From assembly GCF_002024805.1 (NCBI RefSeq), contig NZ_CP014337.1:1054001-1118000 (forward strand): a stretch of 64,000 nucleotides of DNA, read 5' to 3'. Shown piece by piece: positions 55,289 through 64,000 of this stretch. Source of the DNA: Elizabethkingia bruuniana. GTDB taxonomy: Bacteria; Bacteroidota; Bacteroidia; Flavobacteriales; Weeksellaceae. Under the pieces are notes generated by a model. That model was not told the DNA's origin. It worked only from the letters and a program-made list of their open reading frames with translations, and did no database searches. Position 1 is the first letter of the stretch. Each line of letters begins with the position of its first letter. A program made the position numbers and the translations under genes.

Positions 55289-57457
55289 TTATTGTGCTGG
55301 TCTCACGCATCTTATAGAGGCATTGTGTACCGAGTTTCTGTTCGTTTTAGTCCAGGAATCGCTGCCATTGGTTAGTACCTGATGGTACCATGTTCCTTCT
55401 GGCATATGGAAGCTGGCTTTGGCTCCCGGATTGTCATTAGCATCGTATTCCATAGTTCCGGAGTTGAGTACTCCTGCCGGCAAAGCATTAAATCCTACCT
55501 GATTGGCTTTAGGATTATCGATTTTTCCACGTCCCATAGCCCATAATCCATCGGCTTTATTATCCCTGTCTTCACCGCACTTCATCACGCTCCCGAGCAG
55601 AGCTGAGCTTACCTGATATTCAGAAGTTATCGCATTGAAAAGACTAGTCCAGTTGGCATCGCTTGCAGCGCTCCATCCTGCAGGGCACCATGCTTGTGCC
55701 TGAGTTGCTTTATTCGTTGGGTAGTATCTTCCATAAATAACACCTGTAGGATCGTTCGGATTGGCTATTCCTATAGTATTTCTTGTGTTTTCATTTACGC
55801 CATCGTATCCGTCCCAGTTAAGGTTTTCCATAAACCATTCACTGTTTCCGTATTTTTTATAAGCATAAGACTTTCCATCACGAGGATCGGTAAAGGTTCC
55901 TGTTTTTGTGCTATAATCACAATATTGATTTTTAGAAGCTAGCTGATTGGCAGGCATAAGATCCGGTTGCGGGGAAGAAGTGTTTATTCCTTTCAGTGAC
56001 AGAGGTAAGGTAAGGTCCGGACATGGCTTGCTGAAAGGAGTTACAAGATAAAGATTGTCGTTGCAAGGTGGAGTTTGGTAGTTTCCGTTATTAATCATAC
56101 TGTCTAATTTCTGCTGGTAATATGAATCTAAAACCAGTCCCCATTTCGAATATAAATTGCGCAGGTCGTAACCAGATATCTGCACTATTTTTTGTAAGAA
56201 ATAGAACTTCCGGGCTTCGTTATCACCTCCGCTTTCTTTTTCCTCTCTTGTTATTCTGTGGAGTGTCTTAATGAGATCATCTCCAAAAAGAACTCTTAAT
56301 TGCTCTAAAAAGAACAGGCGGCTTTCGTTTACATTTTGGTATACAGTTCCGATATCTGCACTCCAATAGTCTCTGCTGGAACGCTTAAACCAATCATTAT
56401 GGAATTTGTCTACCCAGATGTTTTCTGTCCATTTCTGCCAGTTACTTCCCTGAAAATGGCGTACAGATGCGAAAGTATAAAAGTTAACAGTGGTTTCTGT
56501 GTATTCTGTTGGTTTGTATGCTCCCTGTTGGTTTTGGTGCCCAATTTCATGAGATATTCCCCAGCCGTTATTGATGAGGTTGTTTTCCATAAGCAAGCGA
56601 TCCATAGCAGCTTCATCATTGCCATTGAAGCCTGTTCCCCAGTCGGTAGCATACATATATCCGGTGCCTACCTGTGTCATCAGGTATTTCACCCCATTGC
56701 TCATGGGTTGGTGAAGGGGATTTGGGTCGTTGGCGCTCAGTCCGCTGATCTGAATTTCGGCATCGAGTATCCCGTCGAAAGCTGTCAGCCAGTTAGGTAT
56801 AGAAACAGGATAGCCTTTGTAAGCGTCCGGCATTAGATATTTCTCTACTTTATCCTTATTGACAACTACAATAATGTCTTTGGATTTGAACATGACATCC
56901 TGAATGGTTGATTGGGCAACCTGATTTTTGAAGTCGGTAATATTTGTTGCGCCCAGTTCATAATAAGGATGGTTGATGTAGCCACTGGCGGGATCTAATG
57001 TTATTTTGACCTTTCCTGTGGTATTACCCTTTTCAGATACATAACGAAGATAAATAATACCACCTTTGTGCTGTGTAGGGGCGATTATATTTTCTCCGGC
57101 TTTAAGAGGGATTTCAACAACGTTGCTTCCGTCTTTTACTCTGGTTCCTATAACAACACTAGGCATAGCACCGTCTGAAGCAGGAAGGGTATTTTCCAGC
57201 GTTAGTTTTAGGGTTTTGTCGGCGGGAAGATAATAGCCTGTTGTAGTGTGGTCAAATTTTAGCTGGACTTGCCTTAATCTTGTTCTTTCATAATTAGAGC
57301 TTCCAATTTGTAGTAGCTCGAAGACATTGGGAGGGTTGTTGTTCTGAAGTGTGGCTTCCGGATTTAGTTCATTGCTCATAAAATGGTCGGCAGACCTGCA
57401 GCTATAACAGAATGCTAAGAGCCATAGCATTGCTACTGCAGTAGAAATGTTTCTCAT
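55289..57457 (-). CDS. M60-like zinc metallopeptidase with C-terminal FISUMP domain
   Basis: 722 residues, exported: N-terminal signal with a cysteine at 20 (LAFCYSC), so probably a lipoprotein, though the lipobox is poor. The middle region matches the peptidase M60 (enhancin/mucinase-like) family: gluzincin motif HEIGH at 303-307 in WGISHEIGHQNQQGAY with Glu318 or Glu321 as the third ligand. Members cleave host glycoproteins, often at O-glycosylated sites. The last ~205 residues, from about 518, are a FISUMP domain (TIGR02145-like): GKSYAYKKYGNSEWFMENL, YGRYYPTNKATQAQAWCPAG and NASIRCVR. FISUMP is often found on surface proteins. Substrate not determined; a mucin or other host glycoprotein is inferred from family. 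Confidence 0.83.
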   Translation of the reverse strand: MRNISTAVAMLWLLAFCYSCRSADHFMSNELNPEATLQNNNPPNVFELLQIGSSNYERTRLRQVQLKFDHTTTGYYLPADKTLKLTLENTLPASDGAMPSVVIGTRVKDGSNVVEIPLKAGENIIAPTQHKGGIIYLRYVSEKGNTTGKVKITLDPASGYINHPYYELGATNITDFKNQVAQSTIQDVMFKSKDIIVVVNKDKVEKYLMPDAYKGYPVSIPNWLTAFDGILDAEIQISGLSANDPNPLHQPMSNGVKYLMTQVGTGYMYATDWGTGFNGNDEAAMDRLLMENNLINNGWGISHEIGHQNQQGAYKPTEYTETTVNFYTFASVRHFQGSNWQKWTENIWVDKFHNDWFKRSSRDYWSADIGTVYQNVNESRLFFLEQLRVLFGDDLIKTLHRITREEKESGGDNEARKFYFLQKIVQISGYDLRNLYSKWGLVLDSYYQQKLDSMINNGNYQTPPCNDNLYLVTPFSKPCPDLTLPLSLKGINTSSPQPDLMPANQLASKNQYCDYSTKTGTFTDPRDGKSYAYKKYGNSEWFMENLNWDGYDGVNENTRNTIGIANPNDPTGVIYGRYYPTNKATQAQAWCPAGWSAASDANWTSLFNAITSEYQVSSALLGSVMKCGEDRDNKADGLWAMGRGKIDNPKANQVGFNALPAGVLNSGTMEYDANDNPGAKASFHMPEGTWYHQVLTNGSDSWTKTNRNSVHNASIRCVRPAQ

Positions 57458-57634
57458 ATTAATATAATTTGGTGGTTATTAGTTGTTTATGCTAATATAA
57501 ATGTTTTTTATTTAACAACAATGGATTTTTTTTATGAAAATTGTTTTTTAATTGATGTATCTTTTTGTTTTCTGTATGATATTGCCATAAAAGTGAGTGA
57601 TAATGCAAATTGATAAAAAATGATAATAAGCATA

Positions 57635-57668
57635 TTGATATTTCTTTGGTACTAAATGCGTAAATTTG
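57635..57668 (+). promoter_or_regulatory. Promoter of the EamA transporter gene
   Basis: TTG at 57635-57637, 23-base spacer and TAAATTTG at 57661-57668 (perfect -7). It settles the start: a TTG at 57666 would lie inside the -7 element, so the ATG at 57690 is used. Confidence 0.7.
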
Positions 57669-57689
57669 CGCCCGCGTAACGAAAAAATT

Positions 57690-58664
57690 ATGGAGAAGAA
57701 AAATATACTGAAGGGTGTTTTATTTGTCGGAATAGGAGCGAGTATCTACGGAATGCTGGCAACTTTTGTTAAACTGGCATATAATGATGGTTATACAACA
57801 GCAGAAGTTACTACTTCACAGTTTATGTGGGGAATTATCGGGCTTCTGATTCTGAATGTTATTCAGACTGTAGCGTCAAAGAAAGAGCTTCCAGCACCTA
57901 AAAAGGGAGATATAAGAAAACTAATGCTTGCCGGAACTTCTCTGGGAGGGACGAGTCTTTTCTATTATCTTTCTGTACAATATATTAATGTTTCTATCGC
58001 AATTGTATTATTAATGCAATCGGTGTGGTTTAGTGTAGTTGTAGAGAGTTTTATAAATAAGAAATTACCGACAGCCCGTAAAGTATTGGCGACTATTATT
58101 GTGCTTGTAGGAACCGTCTTGGCAACCAATCTTATTAATATGGATGTAAAGCTGGATGTTAGAGGTGTTTTTTGGGGACTTATGGCAGCTGCGTCTTATA
58201 CGCTTACCATGTTTACATCTAATACAATCGCAACATATCTGCCCGCATTTCGTAAGAGTTTTATACAGCTGTTAGGAGGTGCAGTTATTGTTTTTATTTT
58301 CCTGTTCTTCTCTCAGATAGGACCATTGCATTTTGATGCTTTAAAAGGGATTTATACTCACTTTAGCAGTAATATGGAAGGGATTCGTCCGTTCGATTAT
58401 TCTATATTATGGACTTATGGACTGTTTTTAGCTGTTTTCGGAACCATTTTGCCGCCTATTTTATTTAATATAGGCTTCCCGAATTCAGGATTAGGATTGG
58501 GAAGTATCGTATCTTCTCTGGAGCTTCCTGTTTCTGTTACCATGGCTTTTGTTCTGTTGGGTGAAGAGGTATTGCTTATTCAATGGGCAGGTATTGCACT
58601 TATACTTTTTGCAATCGTGCTGATGAATTTACCTTCCCGTAAAAAAGAACAGGTATTGGCCTAG
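57690..58664 (+). CDS. EamA/DMT-family transporter
   Basis: About 324 residues with ten hydrophobic segments in two EamA repeats; the second repeat begins near residue 160 (GVFWGLMAAASYTLTMFTSN). Drug/metabolite transporter superfamily, inner membrane; substrate unknown. Single gene, convergent with the ammonium transporter. Confidence 0.87.
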   Translation: MEKKNILKGVLFVGIGASIYGMLATFVKLAYNDGYTTAEVTTSQFMWGIIGLLILNVIQTVASKKELPAPKKGDIRKLMLAGTSLGGTSLFYYLSVQYINVSIAIVLLMQSVWFSVVVESFINKKLPTARKVLATIIVLVGTVLATNLINMDVKLDVRGVFWGLMAAASYTLTMFTSNTIATYLPAFRKSFIQLLGGAVIVFIFLFFSQIGPLHFDALKGIYTHFSSNMEGIRPFDYSILWTYGLFLAVFGTILPPILFNIGFPNSGLGLGSIVSSLELPVSVTMAFVLLGEEVLLIQWAGIALILFAIVLMNLPSRKKEQVLA

Positions 58665-58691
58665 TTCAAGGATCAAAGAATCTAAATTATA

Positions 58692-58728
58692 AAAGACACC
58701 TAAGCATTACGCTTAGGTGTCTTTATTT
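58692..58728. terminator. Bidirectional terminator
   Basis: AAAGACACCTAAGC-N5-GCTTAGGTGTCTTT: 14-base perfect stem with flanking A/T runs between the EamA and amt genes. Confidence 0.9.
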
Positions 58729-58776
58729 TAATAGTGTTTTTGGGATTGCTAAAGAGAGATTTTTTTATGTTTTAAA

Positions 58777-60123
58777 TTAGCAAAGTTGTTCGTCATGCTG
58801 TGAGAGATCCAGACCAATTTTTTCTGATTCCTCAGATACTCTTAGTGGTATTATAGCATTTGATATTTTATACAGGAGTAAAGAGCCAAAGAATGAAAAT
58901 AGAGATACAAGAATCAGAGCTGTCATATGATGCAGGAAAACACTGATTCCGCCATGTAGCAGGCTTGCATTGTCGCCATGTGCGAAAATAGCGGTTAGTA
59001 TCATTCCCATAATTCCGCCAATGCCATGACATGCAAATACATCGAGTGTATCGTCAATTTGTTTTAGCTTGCTCCAATTTACCATAGTATTGGAGATGAT
59101 TGCTGTAATAAAACCTATAAATAAGCTTTCACGGATGCTTACAAAGCCTGCGGCAGGTGTTATGGCTACCAGTCCTACAACAGCTCCGATACAAGCTCCT
59201 AATACTGACACTTTTCTTCCGTTTATGCGGTCAAAGAATATCCAGGTCATCATTGCAGATGCGGAGGCAATAGTTGTTGTGCCAAAAGCTAAAGCTGCTG
59301 TGGCATTAGCAGCCAATGCGGATCCGGCATTGAAGCCAAACCAGCCAAACCATAACATACCTGTTCCAAGTAATACAAAAGCAGTATTGGAAGGCTCGTG
59401 ATGTGGTCTTTTTCTTTTTCCTAAAACCATTGCACCTGCAAGGGCAGCGAAGCCTGCACTCATATGGACAACAGTGCCGCCCGCAAAGTCTTTTACACCA
59501 AAGTATTTGTTCAATAGTCCATCCGGATACCAGATCATGTGACATAATGGTGTGTAGATGAATAAGCTGAAGAGAACAATGAATAGTAGATATGAAATGA
59601 AACGAACTCTTTCAGCAAAGGACCCGGTAATCAATGCAGGAGTGATAACGGCAAATTTCATCTGGAATAACGCAAATAGCAGAAACGGAATTGTGGATGC
59701 AAGGCTTTTATGTGGCAAAGTGCTTACCCTATCAAAGAAAAAGTACTCAAAAGGGTTTCCTATAATACCATATTTTATACCATTAATTTCAAAACCTATA
59801 GAGCTGCCAAAAGATAATGAAAACCCCACAACGATCCAGATGAGCGAGACCACTCCAAGAGAAATAAAACTTTGCAGCATAGTGGAAAGTATATTTTTTC
59901 TGCCTACCATACCACCATAAAAGAAAGAAAGTCCGGGTGTCATTAACAGAACTAATCCCGATGCGGTTAGTATCCATGCGGTATCTGCACTGTTAATATT
60001 GCTCTCCGGTAAAAAGTTTTGCATATTAATTTGGTCTGTATTGCTTCCGACTAATGCGCCTAATGAAATAATACAGATAATAACAAAAGAAATGATCCAG
60101 CGTTTCTCGATTTTCATATTCAT
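58777..60123 (-). CDS. amt: Ammonium transporter
   Basis: About 448 residues with 11-12 membrane segments; Amt landmarks include DTAWILTASGLVLLMTPGLS, FFYGGMVGRKN and the pore-lining histidine region HMSAGFAALAGA; the C-terminal HGIGG motif is present. Imports ammonium for glutamine synthetase and the GltBD enzymes. No glnK gene is adjacent. The start is taken as the ATG at 60123, because an ATG at 60141 overlaps a perfect minus-strand -7 element (TATATTTG, 60139-60146). The ATG at 60117 is also possible. Confidence 0.93.
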   Translation of the reverse strand: MNMKIEKRWIISFVIICIISLGALVGSNTDQINMQNFLPESNINSADTAWILTASGLVLLMTPGLSFFYGGMVGRKNILSTMLQSFISLGVVSLIWIVVGFSLSFGSSIGFEINGIKYGIIGNPFEYFFFDRVSTLPHKSLASTIPFLLFALFQMKFAVITPALITGSFAERVRFISYLLFIVLFSLFIYTPLCHMIWYPDGLLNKYFGVKDFAGGTVVHMSAGFAALAGAMVLGKRKRPHHEPSNTAFVLLGTGMLWFGWFGFNAGSALAANATAALAFGTTTIASASAMMTWIFFDRINGRKVSVLGACIGAVVGLVAITPAAGFVSIRESLFIGFITAIISNTMVNWSKLKQIDDTLDVFACHGIGGIMGMILTAIFAHGDNASLLHGGISVFLHHMTALILVSLFSFFGSLLLYKISNAIIPLRVSEESEKIGLDLSQHDEQLC

Positions 60124-60138
60124 AAGTATTTGGTGTGT

Positions 60139-60146
60139 CAAATATA
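60139..60146 (-). promoter_or_regulatory. -7 element of amt
   Basis: Minus-strand TATATTTG, perfect -7 match, 15 bases before the preferred amt ATG. No -33 TTG at standard spacing. The 288-base region up to the next gene is otherwise without clear features. Confidence 0.55.
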
Positions 60147-60429
60147 GGGGTAAAAATTAAAATATTGCATTTATTTTTAATTGTACCCTATGTTTTTAAC
60201 GGTTAAAACTGTTTTGTATATATTTTTAATTTATGTCTGTGTGTTTTTTCGGGGGTATTTAGTTGTTTTGTCTGTTTTATAAAATAACCTAAGCTAATAT
60301 GCTGTGTCGGATTTATTGAATATATGCAGAATTAGGTTATAGGTTATGTATTTGTGTTTTATTGCGGATTTTTTTTGTTATAATTATTTCACAAATCAAT
60401 AGTTTTTATATTTTTATCAAAATTTAATC

Positions 60430-61671
60430 ATGCAGCAACTTCCGCTATCTTCTAAGCTGAAATATATCTTTTCTATTCCGGTTATCATATCAGCATTAGG
60501 TTATTTTGTCGATATCTACGATTTATTGCTTTTTGGTATTGTAAGGATTCTCAGCTTAAAAGATCTGGGACTGAATCCGGATGCAGACGGAACGTTTATC
60601 CTGAATTGCCAGATGATAGGATTGTTAATTGGCGGTGTTTTCTGGGGAATTTTTGGAGATAAAAAAGGAAGGCTTTCCGTTTTGTTCGGTTCTATCCTGG
60701 TGTATTCACTGGCTAATATTGCCTGTGGTTTTCTTCCGTATTTTCCTAAGACAAATCTGGTATACACCTATGCATTATTGCGTTTTATTGCTGGTGTAGG
60801 CCTTGCAGGTGAATTGGGAGCCGGAATTACATTGGTATCAGAAAGTCTGCCTAAGGAATTACGTGCTATAGGAACTTCTGTAGTTGCAGGGTTTGGTTTA
60901 ATGGGAGCTGTGGTTGCTCAGTTAACGGTTGAGCTGTCTGGGGGATGGAATATCTCTTATATTATTGGTGGTGGTTTAGGAATTCTGCTTTTGTTTTTAA
61001 GAATTAGTGTTTCTGAATCGGGGATTTATAAAAATATTAAACATCAGTCTGTATCAAAGGGGAATTTTCTATCCTTTTTCACAAGTAAAGACAGGCTTAT
61101 AAGATATCTGAAATGTATAGCCGTAGGATTACCAACATGGTATTGTATAGGGATTTTAGCTGTATTGGCCAATCAGTTTGCTCCGGAGTTAGGGATTAAG
61201 GATATTAATCCGGGAAAAGCAATTATGTGGGGGTATGTAGGAATTTCGGTCGGAGATTTGATGAGCGGATTTATTTCACAAATGCTGAAGTCTCGTAAAA
61301 AAGCTATTTTCTATATGCTGCTTTTCACTATTGTAGGGGTTGGAATAATGTTATTCGGGAATACAAATACGGAAACAAAATATTATGCATTTTGTGTGTG
61401 GTTAGGACTTGGAACAGGTTATTGGGCAATGTTTGTTACACTGGCCGCGGAGCAGTTTGGTACCAATATCCGAAATACAGCAACGACTACAGTGCCTAAT
61501 ATGGTAAGAGGTTTGGTTCCGGTAATGATATTGGCTTTTGATTTTTTCAAAAAAGATTTCTCAGTCATTATAAGTGCCGCTATTGTAGGTATTATAGTCT
61601 TTGGTCTGGCATTTTACTCAACGCTTACTATATCGGAAACCCACAATAAAGATTTAGATTTTACAGAATAA
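60430..61671 (+). CDS. MFS transporter
   Basis: 413 residues with 12 membrane segments. The loop between segments 2 and 3 reads GIFGDKKGRLSVLFGS, the MFS A-motif; RFIAGVGLAGELGAGITLVSE resembles the metabolite/H+ symporter (sugar or organic acid) group. Substrate unknown. The alpha/beta hydrolase gene follows after 39 bases, so the hydrolase may release a product that this carrier imports. Confidence 0.85.
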   Translation: MQQLPLSSKLKYIFSIPVIISALGYFVDIYDLLLFGIVRILSLKDLGLNPDADGTFILNCQMIGLLIGGVFWGIFGDKKGRLSVLFGSILVYSLANIACGFLPYFPKTNLVYTYALLRFIAGVGLAGELGAGITLVSESLPKELRAIGTSVVAGFGLMGAVVAQLTVELSGGWNISYIIGGGLGILLLFLRISVSESGIYKNIKHQSVSKGNFLSFFTSKDRLIRYLKCIAVGLPTWYCIGILAVLANQFAPELGIKDINPGKAIMWGYVGISVGDLMSGFISQMLKSRKKAIFYMLLFTIVGVGIMLFGNTNTETKYYAFCVWLGLGTGYWAMFVTLAAEQFGTNIRNTATTTVPNMVRGLVPVMILAFDFFKKDFSVIISAAIVGIIVFGLAFYSTLTISETHNKDLDFTE

Positions 61672-61710
61672 TTTATACTTATCTTTTTCATTTTTTATAA
61701 TTTTATATCT

Positions 61711-62709
61711 ATGAAAAAGATTAGAATTGGTTTTATGGCTATAGGTTTAATGCTATGCCTATCCGTTACTGCACAGGAGCTAAAACCCTTGGATGCTTAT
61801 CTCACAACGGTAAACTATCCATATCCTGAGAATTATATAAAGTTTGAATCCCAGGGACAGAATCTGGAAATGGTGTACATGGATGTAAAGCCGGTAACAG
61901 CTAACGGTAAAACAATTGTGCTGTTGCATGGCAAAAACTTTAATGCTGCCTATTGGAAGAAAACTGCAGAAGTTTTACTGAAAGAAGGTTTCAGAGTAAT
62001 AATGCCGGATCAGATAGGCTTTGGGAAATCCAGTAAACCTCACGATTATCAGTTTTCCTTTTCACAACTTGCTTATAATACCAGACTTATTTTAGATAAA
62101 CTGAAGATAGATAAGGCGATTATCCTTGGCCACTCTATGGGGGGAATGATAGCAACAAGGTTTACTTTACAATATCCGGAACGTGTCGAAAAGCTGGTAT
62201 TGGAAAATCCAATAGGATTGGAAGATTACAAGACCTTTGCCGGTTATGAAACCATAGATGAAGCATATCAGGGAGAGTTGAAGAATACCGTAGAGACTTA
62301 CAGAAATTATCAGCTGAAATTCTATTATGACAATAAATGGAAAGAAGAATATCAGCCATGGCTGAATATGCTGGCAGGGTGGACATTGCATAAAGACTAC
62401 CCTAAAGTAGCCTGGGATGCTGCATTAACAACGGATATGATCTATAATCAGCCGGTATGTTATGAGTTTCAGAATATCAAAAGACCTACGCTGCTTATTA
62501 TTGGTACCAGAGACAGAACGGCAATAGGAAAAAACCGCGCACCAAAAGAATTGCAGGATAAAATGGGATTGTATAATGAACTGGGGAAGAAAACTCAGGA
62601 AAAAATTCCGGGTTCAAAACTGGTAGAATTAGATAATGTAGGACATCTCCCGCATATTGAGGTTTTTGATCAGTTTGTAGGAGCATTGTTACCTTTTATA
62701 AAAGAATAA
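61711..62709 (+). CDS. Exported alpha/beta hydrolase
   Basis: 332 residues with signal peptide (1-21, SVTAQ). The alpha/beta hydrolase fold shows HG at 73-74 (LLHGKNF), nucleophile Ser142 in ILGHSMGGM, an acid in IIGTRDRTAIG and catalytic His in VGHLPHIE. Esterase or lipase-like activity on an unknown periplasmic substrate. Co-oriented with the MFS carrier upstream. Confidence 0.88.
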   Translation: MKKIRIGFMAIGLMLCLSVTAQELKPLDAYLTTVNYPYPENYIKFESQGQNLEMVYMDVKPVTANGKTIVLLHGKNFNAAYWKKTAEVLLKEGFRVIMPDQIGFGKSSKPHDYQFSFSQLAYNTRLILDKLKIDKAIILGHSMGGMIATRFTLQYPERVEKLVLENPIGLEDYKTFAGYETIDEAYQGELKNTVETYRNYQLKFYYDNKWKEEYQPWLNMLAGWTLHKDYPKVAWDAALTTDMIYNQPVCYEFQNIKRPTLLIIGTRDRTAIGKNRAPKELQDKMGLYNELGKKTQEKIPGSKLVELDNVGHLPHIEVFDQFVGALLPFIKE

Positions 62710-62714
62710 ACACA

Positions 62715-62748
62715 GCAGCCACTTTACAAAGTGGCTGTATTTTTTTTC
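62715..62748. terminator. Bidirectional terminator
   Basis: ACAGCCACTTTAC/AAAGTGGCTGT with T8, between the hydrolase gene and the broken MFS gene; it overlaps the end of the latter. Confidence 0.85.
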
Positions 62749-63868
62749 AGAAGCAGGATCGCACCCAAGGCAATCCCGGAAAAAATGGTAAGTGAGAGTC
62801 CAAGATTTTGAATAGCGCCGGTAACCACAAGTCCAAGACCTATTAAAATATAATAGATAAGTCCGAAAACAGCACCTGCCGATCCTGTTTCGCTTTTATA
62901 CCTGAATAGTGCTGTGCTTAATATATTCGGGATAGCTATTCCGTATGCCATGACAATAAAACAAAATGGAATCAGAAACCAGATCTTTTCTCCTGAAGCT
63001 CCAATAATAATAGCTGCAATAAAAGCGGTAATACCTCCGATTCTGATAAGTGCTTCAGATTTAAATCCTTTTTTAATCAGCTTTTTGTTTGCTAAAGCAC
63101 CTATAAGTGTTCCTATAGCCAGAATAAAGCCGCTATAACCAAAATCGGTAGTACTAAACCTTCTTTTTTGAAGATAAAAGGTGCTAATGAATAATAGGAA
63201 AACAACATCACATTAAAGCCCATTACTAAAATGCTGTTTCTCCAGATGTAATGGTCGTTTAGCATCTCTTTTAGTAAGTGAAGAGATGATTTAATGTTTA
63301 TATGCTTGTTTGGGGTAACAGTCTCTTTGAGGTTCCTTTGTGCCAAAAGGATGAGTATAATTGCCAGAATAAATAGTAATCCAAAAATACCCAGATATCC
63401 AAGGTTAGAAGAGATTACAGCACCTGTAAGCATCCCGATAACCGGACTGATAGAAAGTCCTATTCCTACAAAAGAGAAAGCTTTTCCGATTTGTTCTTTG
63501 TCATAAATATCACGCAATATCGTTTGGGTAACAACTGAACCAACAGCAATACCAAAGGCAGAAATAACTCTCGCCAGAAGCAGGATTTCAAAATTTCCAG
63601 CGATAAGGGCAGCGATAGTTCCTGCACTATAAGTAAGTAATCCAAATAGCATAGATTTTCTGCGACCGATGCGGTCACATTGTATGCCCCAGAATATAAC
63701 CCCGGTAGCAAAGGCAATAAAATAAAAGCTGATGGTAAGTGTTGCTGTTTCTTCGCTTACTCCAAATTCTCTTGCGATTAATGGTAATGCAGGACTGTAA
63801 ATGGTTTCTACAAACTGAGGAAACATGACCAGTAAAATCAATATCCAGAGAGCATTTGTCTTTTTCAT
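62724..63868 (-). pseudogene. Bcr/CflA-type drug exporter broken by a one-base frameshift
   Basis: The first frame (63868 to about 63155) gives 240 residues of a Bcr/CflA MFS exporter: FPQFVETIYSPALPLIAREF, GIQCDRIGRRKSMLFGLL, VVTQTILRDIYDKEQ. It then reads into IAALFWL and a stop at 63113. The continuation is in the next frame: STTDFGYSGFILAIGTLIGA leading into MAYGIAIPNILSTALFRYKS and the normal end at 62724. One missing A on the minus strand at about 63155 (TTTAGTACT where TTTAAGTACT is expected) joins both parts into about 381 residues, a normal length for the family. Either a real inactivation, a phase variation site or a sequencing error. Confidence 0.85.
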
Positions 63869-63945
63869 TATTTTTTTTGCAAATTTCCTTCTATATTTTA
63901 CTATCTTTATAATGATATAAAAACTAAAAATATTAAAATAAGGAC

Positions 63946-64000
63946 ATGGCTTTTTTGCACCAGAATGATGAATTTAATGCGGATGGCAGACCTGAAAATG
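63946..64000 (+). CDS. 5' end of a gene running off the window
   Basis: ATG after AAGGA at 63941 (good SD); 18 codons read MAFLHQNDEFNADGRPEN without a stop. TATCTTTA (63903-63910, one mismatch from the -7 consensus) lies about 35 bases upstream. Product not recognised. Confidence 0.5.
   Translation, partial: MAFLHQNDEFNADGRPEN

Noticed and set aside
56336-56836. 166-codon plus-strand frame opposite the M60-like gene
   Set aside because: Antisense shadow inside a gene with clear motifs; no start or promoter signal.
57666-57689. TTG start giving eight extra residues on the EamA transporter
   Set aside because: It lies inside the perfect -7 promoter element, so it would not be in the mRNA.

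Overview
This is AT-rich chromosomal DNA from a Bacteroidota bacterium of the family Weeksellaceae, most likely Elizabethkingia. The promoters fit the Bacteroidota pattern (TTG, about 20 bases, TAnnTTTG) and Shine-Dalgarno sequences are weak. LytTR/histidine-kinase pairs, FISUMP and DUF4230 domains and many exported beta-barrel proteins and lipoproteins are typical of the phylum. The gene at 30843-32231 closely matches, from memory, the GH109 alpha-N-acetylgalactosaminidase described from E. meningoseptica, which suggests that species or a close relative. About 50 genes are intact. I found no tRNA, rRNA, CRISPR array, insertion sequence or prophage; the window reads as a mostly housekeeping stretch with a few accessory loci.

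Layout. 0.1-2.7 kb: an AraC regulator, a short-chain dehydrogenase and an exported acetolactate decarboxylase, all on the minus strand. 2.8-8.0 kb: kdsA, a TetR regulator and the kdsD-tatC-M1 peptidase operon; kdsA and kdsD both serve Kdo (LPS core sugar) synthesis. 8-13 kb: recQ with a glycosyltransferase, a small RRM protein, and a PAP2 protein with a BlaI-like regulator. 13.2-22.5 kb: gcvP and the gltBD glutamate synthase operon. 22.5-28.8 kb: a TIGR01777 epimerase, dgt, two outer-membrane proteins and a LytS/LytR-type two-component system. 28.9-32.2 kb: a putative GalNAc-salvage operon (Tat-exported GH109 glycosidase, nucleotidyltransferase, sugar kinase). 32.3-35.6 kb: thrS-infC-rpmI-rplT. 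35.6-41.6 kb: a helical protein of unknown function and the leuACDB operon.

42-48 kb: DUF4230 protein, single-cysteine thioredoxin-fold protein, acyl-CoA dehydrogenase, tandem ABC ATPase, a helix-hairpin-helix repeat protein with a small membrane protein, and a MerR regulator. 48-51.4 kb: beta-barrel plus S41 protease, then two overlapping small lipoprotein genes. 51.5-55 kb: DEAD-box helicase and rpsA. 55-64 kb: an M60-like metallopeptidase with a FISUMP domain, EamA transporter, ammonium transporter, MFS transporter with an alpha/beta hydrolase, and a Bcr/CflA-type exporter broken by a one-base frameshift.

The most interesting signals are: (a) the GH109-nucleotidyltransferase-kinase operon, which could carry GalNAc from host glycans to UDP-GalNAc, in the same window as tatC and an M60-like (mucinase-type) peptidase; (b) a family of degenerate hairpin repeats followed by TATCT, confined to two islands between convergent genes; (c) an apparent AUA start codon for infC; (d) face-to-face overlapping promoters for recQ and kdsD; and (e) overlapping lipoprotein reading frames at 51.0 kb. 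All functional calls come from reading motifs and recalled family knowledge; no database search was run.
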